DNA from: Pseudomonadota bacterium
GTDB taxonomy: Bacteria; Pseudomonadota; Gammaproteobacteria; Xanthomonadales; Xanthomonadaceae
DNA length: 19,115 bases
Direction: 5' to 3'
NCBI GenBank assembly: GCA_023395465.1
Contig: JAEWZE010000232.1
Location: 1 to 19,115 of the forward strand
Numbering within the stretch: the first letter of the stretch is position 1; each line of letters opens with the position of its first letter. Position numbers and translations under genes: made by a program. Below are positions 1-7,040 of this stretch, in pieces. The notes beneath the pieces are model-generated. The model was not told the origin of the DNA, made no database searches, and saw nothing but the letters and a program-made list of their open reading frames with translations.

Positions 1-143
1 AACGAGCGGGCGGTGCCGATTCAGCTGCCGCATGCCGGTGGGCCGATCAGCGACCGCGGCCACCTGCCCGCCACGGTCCGTGCAGTCGACCTGGGGCGTT
101 CAAACGATCCGAACGGATCCAGCCCCATGGCCACCGTGCGGCG
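1..143. other. Window-edge stretch without an identifiable gene
   Basis: This stretch lies downstream of the carboxylesterase stop codon and runs to the left edge of the window. The plus-strand frames are open here, but they run antisense into the esterase and match no family I recognise. The minus-strand frames close quickly or start without a ribosome binding site. The only structure seen is a perfect palindrome, GATCCG-AA-CGGATC, at 106-119. It is too short and lacks the T-run needed for a convincing terminator. The gene to the left cannot be identified. Confidence 0.4.
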
Positions 144-1751
144 TCAGAACGTCCCTCGCTGGACGAACGGCGCGCGCTCGAAGAGCCGCCGTTCACCGCC
201 GCGTGGATCGTCCTCCATGCGCGCGCTGCCGGCGAACACCATCGTCTCGCGCCGGTCGAGCGAGTAGGGTGACCAGTCCGCGGTCACGCCCGCGCGCGGA
301 TCGCCGGTGCGCGCGAAGGCCAGCAGCGCCCCGGCCATGGCGCCGGCCACCCGTTGCGCCGCCGGCGTCGTGCCGGTCCGCGACCCCTGCTGGCCGATGT
401 TGTCGAACACGAGCGGGATGTCGAGGGTGTGGAATGCGCGCAGGCGCTCGCCTTCGGCGCCGGGCGGATGCCAGTCGAGCTGGTAGGCCCAGGTATTGCC
501 GCGTCCATCGCGGGCACGCACCTGCAGTTCCTCGATCGCGCCGCGCCATGAGCGTCCCGCCGTGGTTGCGGCGAAGAAGATTTCGCTGGGCGTGTAGTGC
601 GGATACAGCCGCCGGTATCCGGCGACCACCGATTCCGGATCGAGGTCCACGAACTGCTGCGTGCGCAGTTTCGCCGGCAGCGCGGCCCAGTCGAGGCTGA
701 AGTTGCCAGGGTCGCCGCCGAGGAAGGCGCGCGTTTCGTCGCGGGTGTTGCCGATCACCATCGGGATCGACGCCGACTGCGCGGGGGCATCCGGCCAGAA
801 CGGATGCCGCGGCAGCGCCGCGTCGTCCATCACCGGCCCCAGGTACAGCGCCGTGTCCTCGACCCGCGAAGGATCGCGCGTGGCGGTGGCCTGCAGCAGC
901 ACCTCCTGCGGCAGCGTGGCCAGCGCCCGCGCCCGGTCGTGGGCGATGCCCAGCGCGTCCAGCAGCAGGCGCGCGCGCCCGTCCGCCGCGCGCGGGCCCG
1001 CCGCCGTGACCTGCTGTCCGCTCATGGTCCAGGCGCGGTGGAACAGGCCCTGCGCCGACGGCATCGCCATTAGCGTCGCGATCTTGGCGCCGCCGCCGGA
1101 CTGGCCGAACACGGTGACGTTGTCCGGATCGCCGCCGAACTCCACCGCGTGCTCGCGCACCCAGTGCAGCGCCTGCACCAGGTCGAGCTGGCCGGCGTTG
1201 CCGGAGGCCGCGTAACCGGGACCCAGCAGGTCCTTCAGGTACAGGTAGCCGAAGGCATTGAGGCGATGGTTGAGCGTGACCACCACCACGTCGCCGCGCA
1301 GGCACAGCCGCGTGCCGTCGTAGAGCGGATCGCTGCCCGAGCCGGTGCTGAAGCCGCCGCCATGGATGTAGACCAGCACGGGCCGCCGGCCGCCATCGCG
1401 CAGGGCCGGCGTCCACACGTTGAGGAACAGGCAGTCCTCGCTGCCCGGCCCGCCCTCGCCACGCTGCGGCGCGGACGCAGCGAACGCGGTGGCCTCGTGC
1501 ACCCCGCGCCAGGCGGCCTCCCGGCGCGGCGGCAGGAACCGCTGCGCACCGGTGTCGGCGCCGTAGCGCAGTCCGCGGAACACGTGCACGCCGCCCTCGC
1601 GCGTGCCGGCCACGCGGCCGCCGCGCACGCGGGCGTGGCTGGTCGTGGGCGACGGCGACGGTGCGGCGAATGCGGCGGCCGGGGCGAGGGTCGCCGCCGC
1701 GGACACGGCCGCCAGCCGCAGCAGCCGTCGACGTTCCGGCTGCACCGGCAT
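144..1751 (-). CDS. Exported type-B carboxylesterase (alpha/beta hydrolase), pectin locus
   Basis: This 535-residue protein belongs to the carboxylesterase type-B family and hydrolyses carboxylic esters; length is typical for the family. Visible landmarks are the HGGG oxyanion motif at 130-133, the nucleophile elbow GQSGGG with Ser218, the acidic residue in GNTRDE (Glu339) and the catalytic His441 in FHTLDIPLVF. The elbow reads GQSGGG where GESAGG is usual. The N-terminus, ERRRLLRLAAVSAAATLAPA, is a signal peptide with a Tat-like arginine cluster, so periplasmic or extracellular action is inferred. The ATG at 1751 lies 2 bp after the pectate lyase stop codon; a longer open frame upstream is only the shadow of that lyase. 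Co-transcription suggests it removes acetyl, methyl or feruloyl esters from pectin, but the substrate cannot be read from sequence. Confidence 0.9.
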   Translation of the reverse strand: MPVQPERRRLLRLAAVSAAATLAPAAAFAAPSPSPTTSHARVRGGRVAGTREGGVHVFRGLRYGADTGAQRFLPPRREAAWRGVHEATAFAASAPQRGEGGPGSEDCLFLNVWTPALRDGGRRPVLVYIHGGGFSTGSGSDPLYDGTRLCLRGDVVVVTLNHRLNAFGYLYLKDLLGPGYAASGNAGQLDLVQALHWVREHAVEFGGDPDNVTVFGQSGGGAKIATLMAMPSAQGLFHRAWTMSGQQVTAAGPRAADGRARLLLDALGIAHDRARALATLPQEVLLQATATRDPSRVEDTALYLGPVMDDAALPRHPFWPDAPAQSASIPMVIGNTRDETRAFLGGDPGNFSLDWAALPAKLRTQQFVDLDPESVVAGYRRLYPHYTPSEIFFAATTAGRSWRGAIEELQVRARDGRGNTWAYQLDWHPPGAEGERLRAFHTLDIPLVFDNIGQQGSRTGTTPAAQRVAGAMAGALLAFARTGDPRAGVTADWSPYSLDRRETMVFAGSARMEDDPRGGERRLFERAPFVQRGTF

Positions 1752-1753
1752 CC

Positions 1754-3091
1754 CTAGCGCAGCGGCTCGCCGCGCGCGTAGCCGGCGTGCGGTTCCAGCG
1801 TGTCGAGGTCCCACTCGGCTTCGACGAAGGGCCGGCGCGTCGCGGCGTACTGCGGATAGCCGCCGACCTCGTCCTGGCTGTCGATGATCTCGCCGCGGCC
1901 CTCGACCACGTCGGCGACGATCCGGCGGTCGATCGGGTCGCGGTTCCACGGCGTGGCGCCGGCATTGGCGATCACCGCGTCCTGCACCCGGGCCGAAGGC
2001 AGCAGGCTCACCCCGAACGGCAGCGGCGGCGCGCTGCGCAACATGTTCACCTTGACCGGCGCGGTGGTGTAGCGCCCGACCTCCGGAATCGTCGCCTCGC
2101 CGATCACGTCGACCGCGAGGTTGTCCTCCAGGAACAGGTCGACATCGCCCGAGCCGCCGACCATGAACAGCGCCAGCTTGCGCGTGTCCGGCCCGGCGCG
2201 CAGCACGTTGCCGCGCAGGATCATGCTGCCGGTGGCGTACTCGTGGCCCAGCCACTCCTCGGCGATCAGGTTGTAGTGCGCGGCGCGCGCGCCGGGGTTG
2301 TAGATCAGGTTGTTGAGCACCTGCCCGGAGACTCCGCCCTTGAACAGCGGGTTGCGCTCGTAATTGTGCGCATACAGGTTGCCGGTGATCAGGATGTCCT
2401 GCACGTGGTCGTGCACCAGCGTGCCCTTGGAGTGCTCGCCCTTCCCGTGGCTGGAGTAGGCCAGCCCTTCGGCGATGAGGTTGTTGCTGAAGGTGATGCG
2501 GCGCGAGGTGCCCTTGCGGAAATCCTCCAGCGTCGTACCGCCCTCGATGAAGCGGGTGCCGGAGGACGACAGGCCTTCGTCGGTGCCCCAGGTCAGCGAG
2601 CAGTGGTCGACGATGACGTTCTCGGCGCGCACGGTGGAGATCGCGTCGAAGTCCACGCCGCTGCGCAGCGGCCTGCCCGCGTCGCCCGGACGCACGCGGA
2701 TGTGGCGCACGACGACGTCATGGGTGGCGATGTCGAGGCCGCCGCGAATCAGGGTGATGCCCGGCGCCGGCGCGGTTTGTCCGGCGATGGTGAGATAGGG
2801 CTCGGAGATGCGCAGGGTCTGCACATCCAGGTCGATCACCCCGCCCACCTCGAACACCACGATGCGCGGCCCCTCGGCCTCGACCGCCGCGCGGAACGAA
2901 CCCGGGCCCTCGGAGGCCAGCGTGGTCACGCGCAGGATCCGCCCGCCGCGGCCGCCGGGCGTATGCGCGGCCCAGCCCTGCGCGCCGGGGAACGCCGGTG
3001 TCGGCTCCGGTGCGGCCGCCGCGGGCAGGACGATGGCCAGCAGGCAGGCGAGCGCGCTCGACCAGAGCAGGGTTCGGTGGATCGAAGGCAT
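1754..3091 (-). CDS. Secreted pectate lyase, polysaccharide lyase family 1 type
   Basis: This 445-residue protein cleaves polygalacturonate by beta-elimination, giving 4,5-unsaturated oligogalacturonides. After a signal peptide (about 1-27, ending LPAAAA) the mature start AFPGAQGWAA and the segment GGRGGRILRVTTL are typical of bacterial PL1-like lyases. They are followed by GPRIVVFEVGGVIDL (75-89) and the parallel beta-helix rungs with VDHCSLTWGTDE (161-172), the region that binds Ca2+ and substrate in this family. The ATG at 3091 is preferred over an upstream in-frame start because it puts the signal peptide at the N-terminus and has a TGGAG ribosome binding site. It is the first gene of a two-gene minus-strand operon with the carboxylesterase and is divergent from the hydratase-TRAP operon. 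Exact PL1 subfamily and product specificity are not assigned. Confidence 0.92.
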   Translation of the reverse strand: MPSIHRTLLWSSALACLLAIVLPAAAAPEPTPAFPGAQGWAAHTPGGRGGRILRVTTLASEGPGSFRAAVEAEGPRIVVFEVGGVIDLDVQTLRISEPYLTIAGQTAPAPGITLIRGGLDIATHDVVVRHIRVRPGDAGRPLRSGVDFDAISTVRAENVIVDHCSLTWGTDEGLSSSGTRFIEGGTTLEDFRKGTSRRITFSNNLIAEGLAYSSHGKGEHSKGTLVHDHVQDILITGNLYAHNYERNPLFKGGVSGQVLNNLIYNPGARAAHYNLIAEEWLGHEYATGSMILRGNVLRAGPDTRKLALFMVGGSGDVDLFLEDNLAVDVIGEATIPEVGRYTTAPVKVNMLRSAPPLPFGVSLLPSARVQDAVIANAGATPWNRDPIDRRIVADVVEGRGEIIDSQDEVGGYPQYAATRRPFVEAEWDLDTLEPHAGYARGEPLR

Positions 3092-3161
3092 ACGGATGGC
3101 TCCAGGACGGGCGGATTCGGGCGGCCTGGACCGGAATGTCCACCGGTATGCCGCACTGCAC

Positions 3162-3191
3162 ATTGAAGATGACACCGGTTTACCTTACAAG
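3162..3191. promoter_or_regulatory. Overlapping divergent promoters enclosing a LacI-type operator
   Basis: On the plus strand, TTGAAG (3163-3168) and TACAAG (3186-3191) form a -35/-10 pair with a 17-nt spacer. On the minus strand, TTGTAA (3190-3185) and TTCAAT (3167-3162) form another, also with a 17-nt spacer. The palindromic site TGACACCGGTTTACC (3170-3184, centred on CCGG) fills the shared spacer. A repressor bound here could shut off both the pectate lyase operon and the hydratase-TRAP operon. The promoter boxes match consensus at about 4 of 6 positions each and are predictions; the operator is better supported because it recurs at 8324-8338 and 7012-7025. Confidence 0.6.
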
Positions 3192-3241
3192 GACATCCGG
3201 GCTGCGGCGATCTGCACCGCAACATCTCTCCGGGAGGGGGC

Positions 3242-4072
3242 TTGAGCAGCAATATCGAGACATCCACGGCGCCGCTGGGCGCGGACATCGCCGCGGCGTT
3301 CGTCGAGGCGCGCCTGCGCGGCGCCAGCCTGCCGGGCTTCCCGGGCGTGATTCCCGACGACCTGGTGGCGGCCTACCGCGTCCAGGACCTGGCGATCGCG
3401 CGCTGGCCGGACCGCGTGGTCGGCTGGAAGGTCGGCTACATCGCGCCGGACCGGCGCGACGGCTCGGGCGACGCGCGCCTGCTCGGCCCGATCTATGCCC
3501 GCCAGTGCACGACCCGGGCCGAGGACGCGGAGGTGCCGGTCTTCGTCGGTGGCTTCGGCGCGATCGAGGCCGAGTACGTACTGCGGCTGGAAGCGGACGC
3601 ACCGCCCGACGTGCTCGACTGGACGCCCGCGGCCGCCGCCGCGGTCCCGGCCGCGCTGCATGTCGGCCTGGAAATCGCCAGCAGCCCGCTGGCCACGATC
3701 AATCAGCTCGGGCCGCGGGTGGTGGTGTCGGATTTCGGCAACAACAACGGCCTGGTGATGGGCGCCGAGATCCCCGACTGGCGTTCGATCCCCGAGACCG
3801 GGCTGACCGCGAGCAGCTGGATCGACGGCGAATGCGTCGGCCGCGGCGGCGCCACGACCCTGCCCGGCGGGCTGCTCGCCGCCTACGCCTTCGCGCTGTC
3901 GCGTTCGGCCCGGCGCGGGCGTCCGCTCAAGGCCGGCGACCTGATCGCCACGGGCAACGCCACCGGCATCCACGACGTGCGTGTCGGCCAGCAGGTCCGC
4001 GTCGAGTTCGGTGGCTACGGCCGGATCAGCGGGCGCGTGGTGGCCGCCGCACCGAGGGACGACGCGGCATGA
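3242..4072 (+). CDS. 2-keto-4-pentenoate hydratase / fumarylacetoacetate hydrolase superfamily enzyme
   Basis: This 276-residue protein resembles MhpD/HpcG-type hydratases of the FAH superfamily, which act on 2-keto acids bound to a divalent metal. The family's acidic metal ligands are visible as Glu109 and Glu111 (AIEAEYVLRL) and Glu144 (VGLEIASSP), with Lys63 in VGWKVGY; the C-terminal TGNATGIHDVRVGQ loop is also typical. The start is TTG at 3242, chosen because GGGAGGGGG lies just upstream at suitable spacing. Its stop overlaps the dctP start by 4 bp (ATGA), so it is translationally coupled to the TRAP genes. MhpD enzymes usually serve aromatic meta-cleavage pathways; here the neighbours handle pectin, so the substrate is probably a uronate-derived or pectin-associated 2-keto acid. 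That role is inference. Confidence 0.85.
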   Translation: MSSNIETSTAPLGADIAAAFVEARLRGASLPGFPGVIPDDLVAAYRVQDLAIARWPDRVVGWKVGYIAPDRRDGSGDARLLGPIYARQCTTRAEDAEVPVFVGGFGAIEAEYVLRLEADAPPDVLDWTPAAAAAVPAALHVGLEIASSPLATINQLGPRVVVSDFGNNNGLVMGAEIPDWRSIPETGLTASSWIDGECVGRGGATTLPGGLLAAYAFALSRSARRGRPLKAGDLIATGNATGIHDVRVGQQVRVEFGGYGRISGRVVAAAPRDDAA

Positions 4073-5061
4073 AGCGGCGCCAGCTGCTGGCCGCCGGCGC
4101 AGGCCTCGCCTCGATTGCCGGACTGCGGCTGCCGGCAAGCGCCGCGCCGCCGCGCGAAGGCCTGCTCACCGCCACCGACGTGCACGTGAGCGACTACCCG
4201 ACCGTGCAGGCCATGCGCTGGATCGGCGAGACGCTCGAGCGCGAGACCGCCGGCCGGCTGCGTATCCGGCTCTACCACTCCGGCCAGCTCGGGCGCGAGG
4301 CGGAAGCCATCGACATGGCCCGTTTCGGTGCGATCGATTTCGCCCGCGTCTACAGCGGCGCGCTCAACAACGCCTTCCCGCTGACCCGCGCGCTGTGCCT
4401 GCCCTACGTGTTCGATTCGGTGGCGCACATGCGCCGGGCGATGGATGGCGAGGTCGGGCAGGCGGTGCTGGACGGCTTCGGCACGCGCGATCTGGTCGGC
4501 CTGGCCATCTACGACTCCGGCGCGCGCTGCTTCTACAACGCGCGTCGCCCGATCCGCACACCCGCCGACCTGGACGGCATGAAGATCCGGGTGCCGGTGT
4601 CGGACATCTTCATCCGCATGCTGCGCCTGTTCGGCGCCAACGCCACCCCGCTGTCGCTGGGCGAGGTGTACTCGGGCATGGAGACGCACATGATCGACGG
4701 CGCGGAAAACAACATCCGCAGCTTCCATTCCAGCCGGCACTTCGAGGCCGCGCGCTACTGGTCGCAGAGCGAGCATTCCTACGCGCCGGACGTGCTGCTG
4801 CTCTCGCGCCGCACCTGGGATGCGCTGGCACCGGCGGACCGCGAGCTGCTGCGCGAGACCGCGCGCCGCTCGGTCGAGGTGATGCGCCAGGCCTGGGATA
4901 CGTCCGAGGCGAGCGCGCGCGAGCAGGTGATGGCCGCAGGCGTCGAGGCCAACGCGGTCGACGTGGAGGCCTTCCGCCGCGCCGCCGCGCCGCTGCTCGC
5001 AGAGTACCGCAAGGACCCACGCATCGACGCACTGCACGCGCGCATCCGCGCCAGCGCATGA
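4069..5061 (+). CDS. dctP: TRAP transporter periplasmic solute-binding protein, DctP family
   Basis: This 330-residue DctP-family protein captures an organic acid in the periplasm and delivers it to the DctQM membrane complex. It has a Tat-like signal sequence (MKRRQLLAAGAGLASIAGL), then the two-lobed fold. Landmarks are LDGMKIRVP with Arg174, the position that salt-bridges the ligand carboxylate in this family, and GEVYSGMETHMIDGAENN (198-215), the conserved hinge region. The ATG overlaps the hydratase stop codon. The neighbouring lyase, kduI and kduD genes point to galacturonate, an unsaturated uronate or a short oligogalacturonide as ligand. DctP proteins for uronates are known, but the ligand here is inferred from context. 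Confidence 0.9.
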   Translation: MKRRQLLAAGAGLASIAGLRLPASAAPPREGLLTATDVHVSDYPTVQAMRWIGETLERETAGRLRIRLYHSGQLGREAEAIDMARFGAIDFARVYSGALNNAFPLTRALCLPYVFDSVAHMRRAMDGEVGQAVLDGFGTRDLVGLAIYDSGARCFYNARRPIRTPADLDGMKIRVPVSDIFIRMLRLFGANATPLSLGEVYSGMETHMIDGAENNIRSFHSSRHFEAARYWSQSEHSYAPDVLLLSRRTWDALAPADRELLRETARRSVEVMRQAWDTSEASAREQVMAAGVEANAVDVEAFRRAAAPLLAEYRKDPRIDALHARIRASA

Positions 5062-5069
5062 GGACACAG

Positions 5070-5606
5070 ATGACTGCAGCCCCGGCCGACATCCCGACCC
5101 GCGACGACGACGACCGCCTCCACGAGCCGGCGCCGGCGCCCGGCCTGCTCGACCGCCTCGGCAGCCTGGCGATCGGCATCGCGGCGCTGTCGCTGGCGGG
5201 GCTCGTCGTGGTGCAGGGCTGGCAGGTGGTCGCCCGCTACGTGTTCAACAACTCGCCCAGCTGGACCGAGCCGGTGACCCTGCTGCTGCTGAGCACGGCG
5301 ATGAGCCTGGGCGCCGCGGCGGGCGTGCATACCCAGCGGCACTTCTGCTTCAACCTGCTGGCCGAGGCCATGCGTCCGGGCGTGCGCAGGCTCATGGACA
5401 GCTGCGGTCTGGTGGTGGTGGCCGGCATCGGCGGGGTGCTGGCCGTCTGGGGCGGCGTGCTGCTCGCCGACGGGCTGGACGTGCGCGTGGCCGGTGCGCC
5501 GATGCCGCAGAGCATCAACTTCCTGCCGTTGTCGCTGGGCGGCGCACTGATGTGCGTGTTCGCGCTGGCGCGGCTGCCGGCGCTGCTGCGCGGCGGGGAG
5601 GGCTGA
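5070..5606 (+). CDS. dctQ: TRAP transporter small membrane subunit, DctQ family
   Basis: This 178-residue protein is the four-helix subunit that pairs with DctM in the inner membrane. Helices are visible around IGIAALSLAGLVVVQGWQVV, PVTLLLLSTAMSLGAAAGV, LVVVAGIGGVLAVWGGVLL and FLPLSLGGALMCVFALARL. The motif VARYVFNNSPSWTEP after helix 1 is characteristic of DctQ. The ATG at 5070 is preferred because TGAGGA lies 5-6 nt upstream. An alternative ATG at 5058 would overlap the dctP stop codon and add four residues. It is cotranscribed between dctP and dctM, and the end of the gene carries the GGGGAGGG ribosome binding site for dctM. Confidence 0.88.
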   Translation: MTAAPADIPTRDDDDRLHEPAPAPGLLDRLGSLAIGIAALSLAGLVVVQGWQVVARYVFNNSPSWTEPVTLLLLSTAMSLGAAAGVHTQRHFCFNLLAEAMRPGVRRLMDSCGLVVVAGIGGVLAVWGGVLLADGLDVRVAGAPMPQSINFLPLSLGGALMCVFALARLPALLRGGEG

Positions 5607-5609
5607 GCC

Positions 5610-6893
5610 ATGGGCATCGCGCTGCTGTTCGTGGTGTTCCTCGCGCTGCTGGTGATCGGCGTGCCGGTGGCCTATGCCCTGGCCGCGGCATCGCTGGCGA
5701 CGCTGCTTTATCTCGACCTGCCGGCGGTGGTGCTGGTGCAGCAGGTGGGGGCCGGCATCGGCACCGCCTCGCTGATCGCGATTCCGCTGTTCGTCTTCGC
5801 CGGCGAGATCATGATGCGCGGCGGCATTTCCGAACGCCTGATCGCGCTGGCCGCGGGCCTGGTCGGCCGCATGCGCGGCGGACTGGGACAGGTATCGGTG
5901 CTCTCGTCGCTGTTCTTCGGCGGCGTTTCCGGCTCGGCCATCGCCGACGTGTCGGCGGTGGGCGGCACGATGATCCCGCAGATGGTCAAGCGCGGCTACG
6001 ACCGCGACTTCGCGGTCAACGTCAGCATCACCGCGGCGCTGGTGGCGCTGCTGGTGCCGCCTTCGCACAACCTGATCCTGTATTCGGCCGCGGCCGGCGG
6101 CGGCATCTCGATCGCCGACCTGTTCGCCGGCGGCATCCTGCCCGCGCTGCTGATGACCGCGGCGATGATGCTCACCGGCTACGTGGTCGCGCGCCGGCGC
6201 GGCTACGGCACCGAACCCTTCCCCGGCGTGCGCACGGTGCTGCTGCGGCTGGTGTCGGCGCTGCCCGGGCTGGGCCTGGTCGCGCTGATCTTCGTCGGCA
6301 TCCGGGCCGGCGTGTTCACCGCGGTCGAGAGCGCAGCGGTGGCGGTGGTGTACGCGCTGCTGGTCACGGTGGCGCTGTACCGGCAGCTGCCGTGGCGCGT
6401 GTTCATCGACACCATCGTGCATGCCTCGCGCACCACCGGCGTGATCCTGTTCGTGATCGCCTGCGCGGCCGCGTTCGGCTGGATGCTGGCCTACCTGCAG
6501 GTGCCGGTGGCGGCGGTCGAGGCGCTGCAGTCGATCGCCGACAGCCGTTACGCGGTGCTGCTGCTGATCGTGCTGATCCTGCTGCTGCTGGGCACCTTCA
6601 TGGACCTGGCGCCGATGATCCTGATCTGCACTCCGATCTTCCTGCCCGTGGCCAAGGCCTACGGCATCCATCCGGTGCACTTCGGCATGGTGCTGGTGCT
6701 GACCGGCGGCCTGGGGCTGGTGACGCCGCCGGTGGGCTCGGTGCTGTTCGTCGGCACCGCCATCGGCAAGATCAGCATCGCCGAGAGCCTGCGCTCGATC
6801 TGGCCGTTCTGGCTGGCCGGGCTGGCGGTGCTGCTGGGGGTGGTGCTGTTCCCGCAGCTGTCGCTGTGGCTGCCGGCGCTGCTGCGGAGCTGA
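5610..6893 (+). CDS. dctM: TRAP transporter large membrane subunit, DctM family
   Basis: This 427-residue protein is the Na+-coupled permease of the TRAP system, at the usual family length with about a dozen hydrophobic helices. Characteristic motifs are PLFVFAGEIMMRGGISERLI near residues 54-74, SSLFFGGVSGSAIADVSAVG (about 99-118), LLVPPSHNLI, GTFMDLAPMILICTPIFLPV, and GLGLVTPPVGSVLFVG near the C-terminus. It starts 3 bp after the dctQ stop codon and is the last gene of the operon. With DctP and DctQ it completes a tripartite importer. No ABC-type oligogalacturonide transporter and no KdgM-like porin occur in the window, so this is the only uptake system seen for the locus. Confidence 0.93.
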   Translation: MGIALLFVVFLALLVIGVPVAYALAAASLATLLYLDLPAVVLVQQVGAGIGTASLIAIPLFVFAGEIMMRGGISERLIALAAGLVGRMRGGLGQVSVLSSLFFGGVSGSAIADVSAVGGTMIPQMVKRGYDRDFAVNVSITAALVALLVPPSHNLILYSAAAGGGISIADLFAGGILPALLMTAAMMLTGYVVARRRGYGTEPFPGVRTVLLRLVSALPGLGLVALIFVGIRAGVFTAVESAAVAVVYALLVTVALYRQLPWRVFIDTIVHASRTTGVILFVIACAAAFGWMLAYLQVPVAAVEALQSIADSRYAVLLLIVLILLLLGTFMDLAPMILICTPIFLPVAKAYGIHPVHFGMVLVLTGGLGLVTPPVGSVLFVGTAIGKISIAESLRSIWPFWLAGLAVLLGVVLFPQLSLWLPALLRS

Positions 6894-6936
6894 GCCGGGC
6901 CGCACGCCCCGGACGGCCGCATCCAGCTGCTGGCGC

Positions 6937-6965
6937 TCCGGACCCGGCCCCCAGGGCGGGCCGGA
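6937..6965 (+). terminator. GC-rich hairpin after dctM, possible transcript end
   Basis: TCCGG-a-CCCG (6937-6946) can pair with CGGGCCGGA (6957-6965), giving a 9-bp stem with a one-base bulge and a 10-nt loop, 43 bp after the dctM stop. No T-run follows, so it is not a classical intrinsic terminator. It may mark or protect the 3' end of the hydratase-TRAP transcript. Confidence 0.3.
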
Positions 6966-7001
6966 CCGCCGCCGGCCGCCACAAAGCGCGCCGCGCCGCG
7001 C

Positions 7002-7026
7002 TAGACTGCCCGGAAACCGGTATCAC
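7002..7026 (+). promoter_or_regulatory. Promoter -10 and autoregulatory operator of the LacI-family gene
   Basis: TAGACT (7002-7007) is a likely -10 box; the -35 is poor. Just downstream, GGAAACCGGTATCA (7012-7025) reads on the minus strand as TGATACCGGTTTCC. It shares the core TGAYACCGGTTT with the divergent-promoter operator. The site covers the expected transcription start, 15 bp before the start codon, as expected for autorepression. Confidence 0.55.
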
Positions 7027-7040
7027 CGGGCAGGAACGGT

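Noticed and set aside
1752..2255. A 168-codon N-terminal extension of the carboxylesterase frame
   Set aside because: It overlaps the pectate lyase on the same strand, is rich in Arg and Pro, and leads into a proper signal peptide only at the ATG at 1751.
1661..3166. A 501-codon open frame on the plus strand opposite the pectate lyase and esterase
   Set aside because: It is antisense to well-supported genes. Its composition (Arg, Ala, Asp, His runs) is typical of shadow frames in high-GC DNA, and no domain is recognisable.
4779..6905. A 708-codon minus-strand frame rich in Gln, His and Arg, opposite the TRAP genes
   Set aside because: It is the complement of Leu/Val-rich membrane protein codons. 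Repetitive QHRR-like composition is an artefact, not a protein family.
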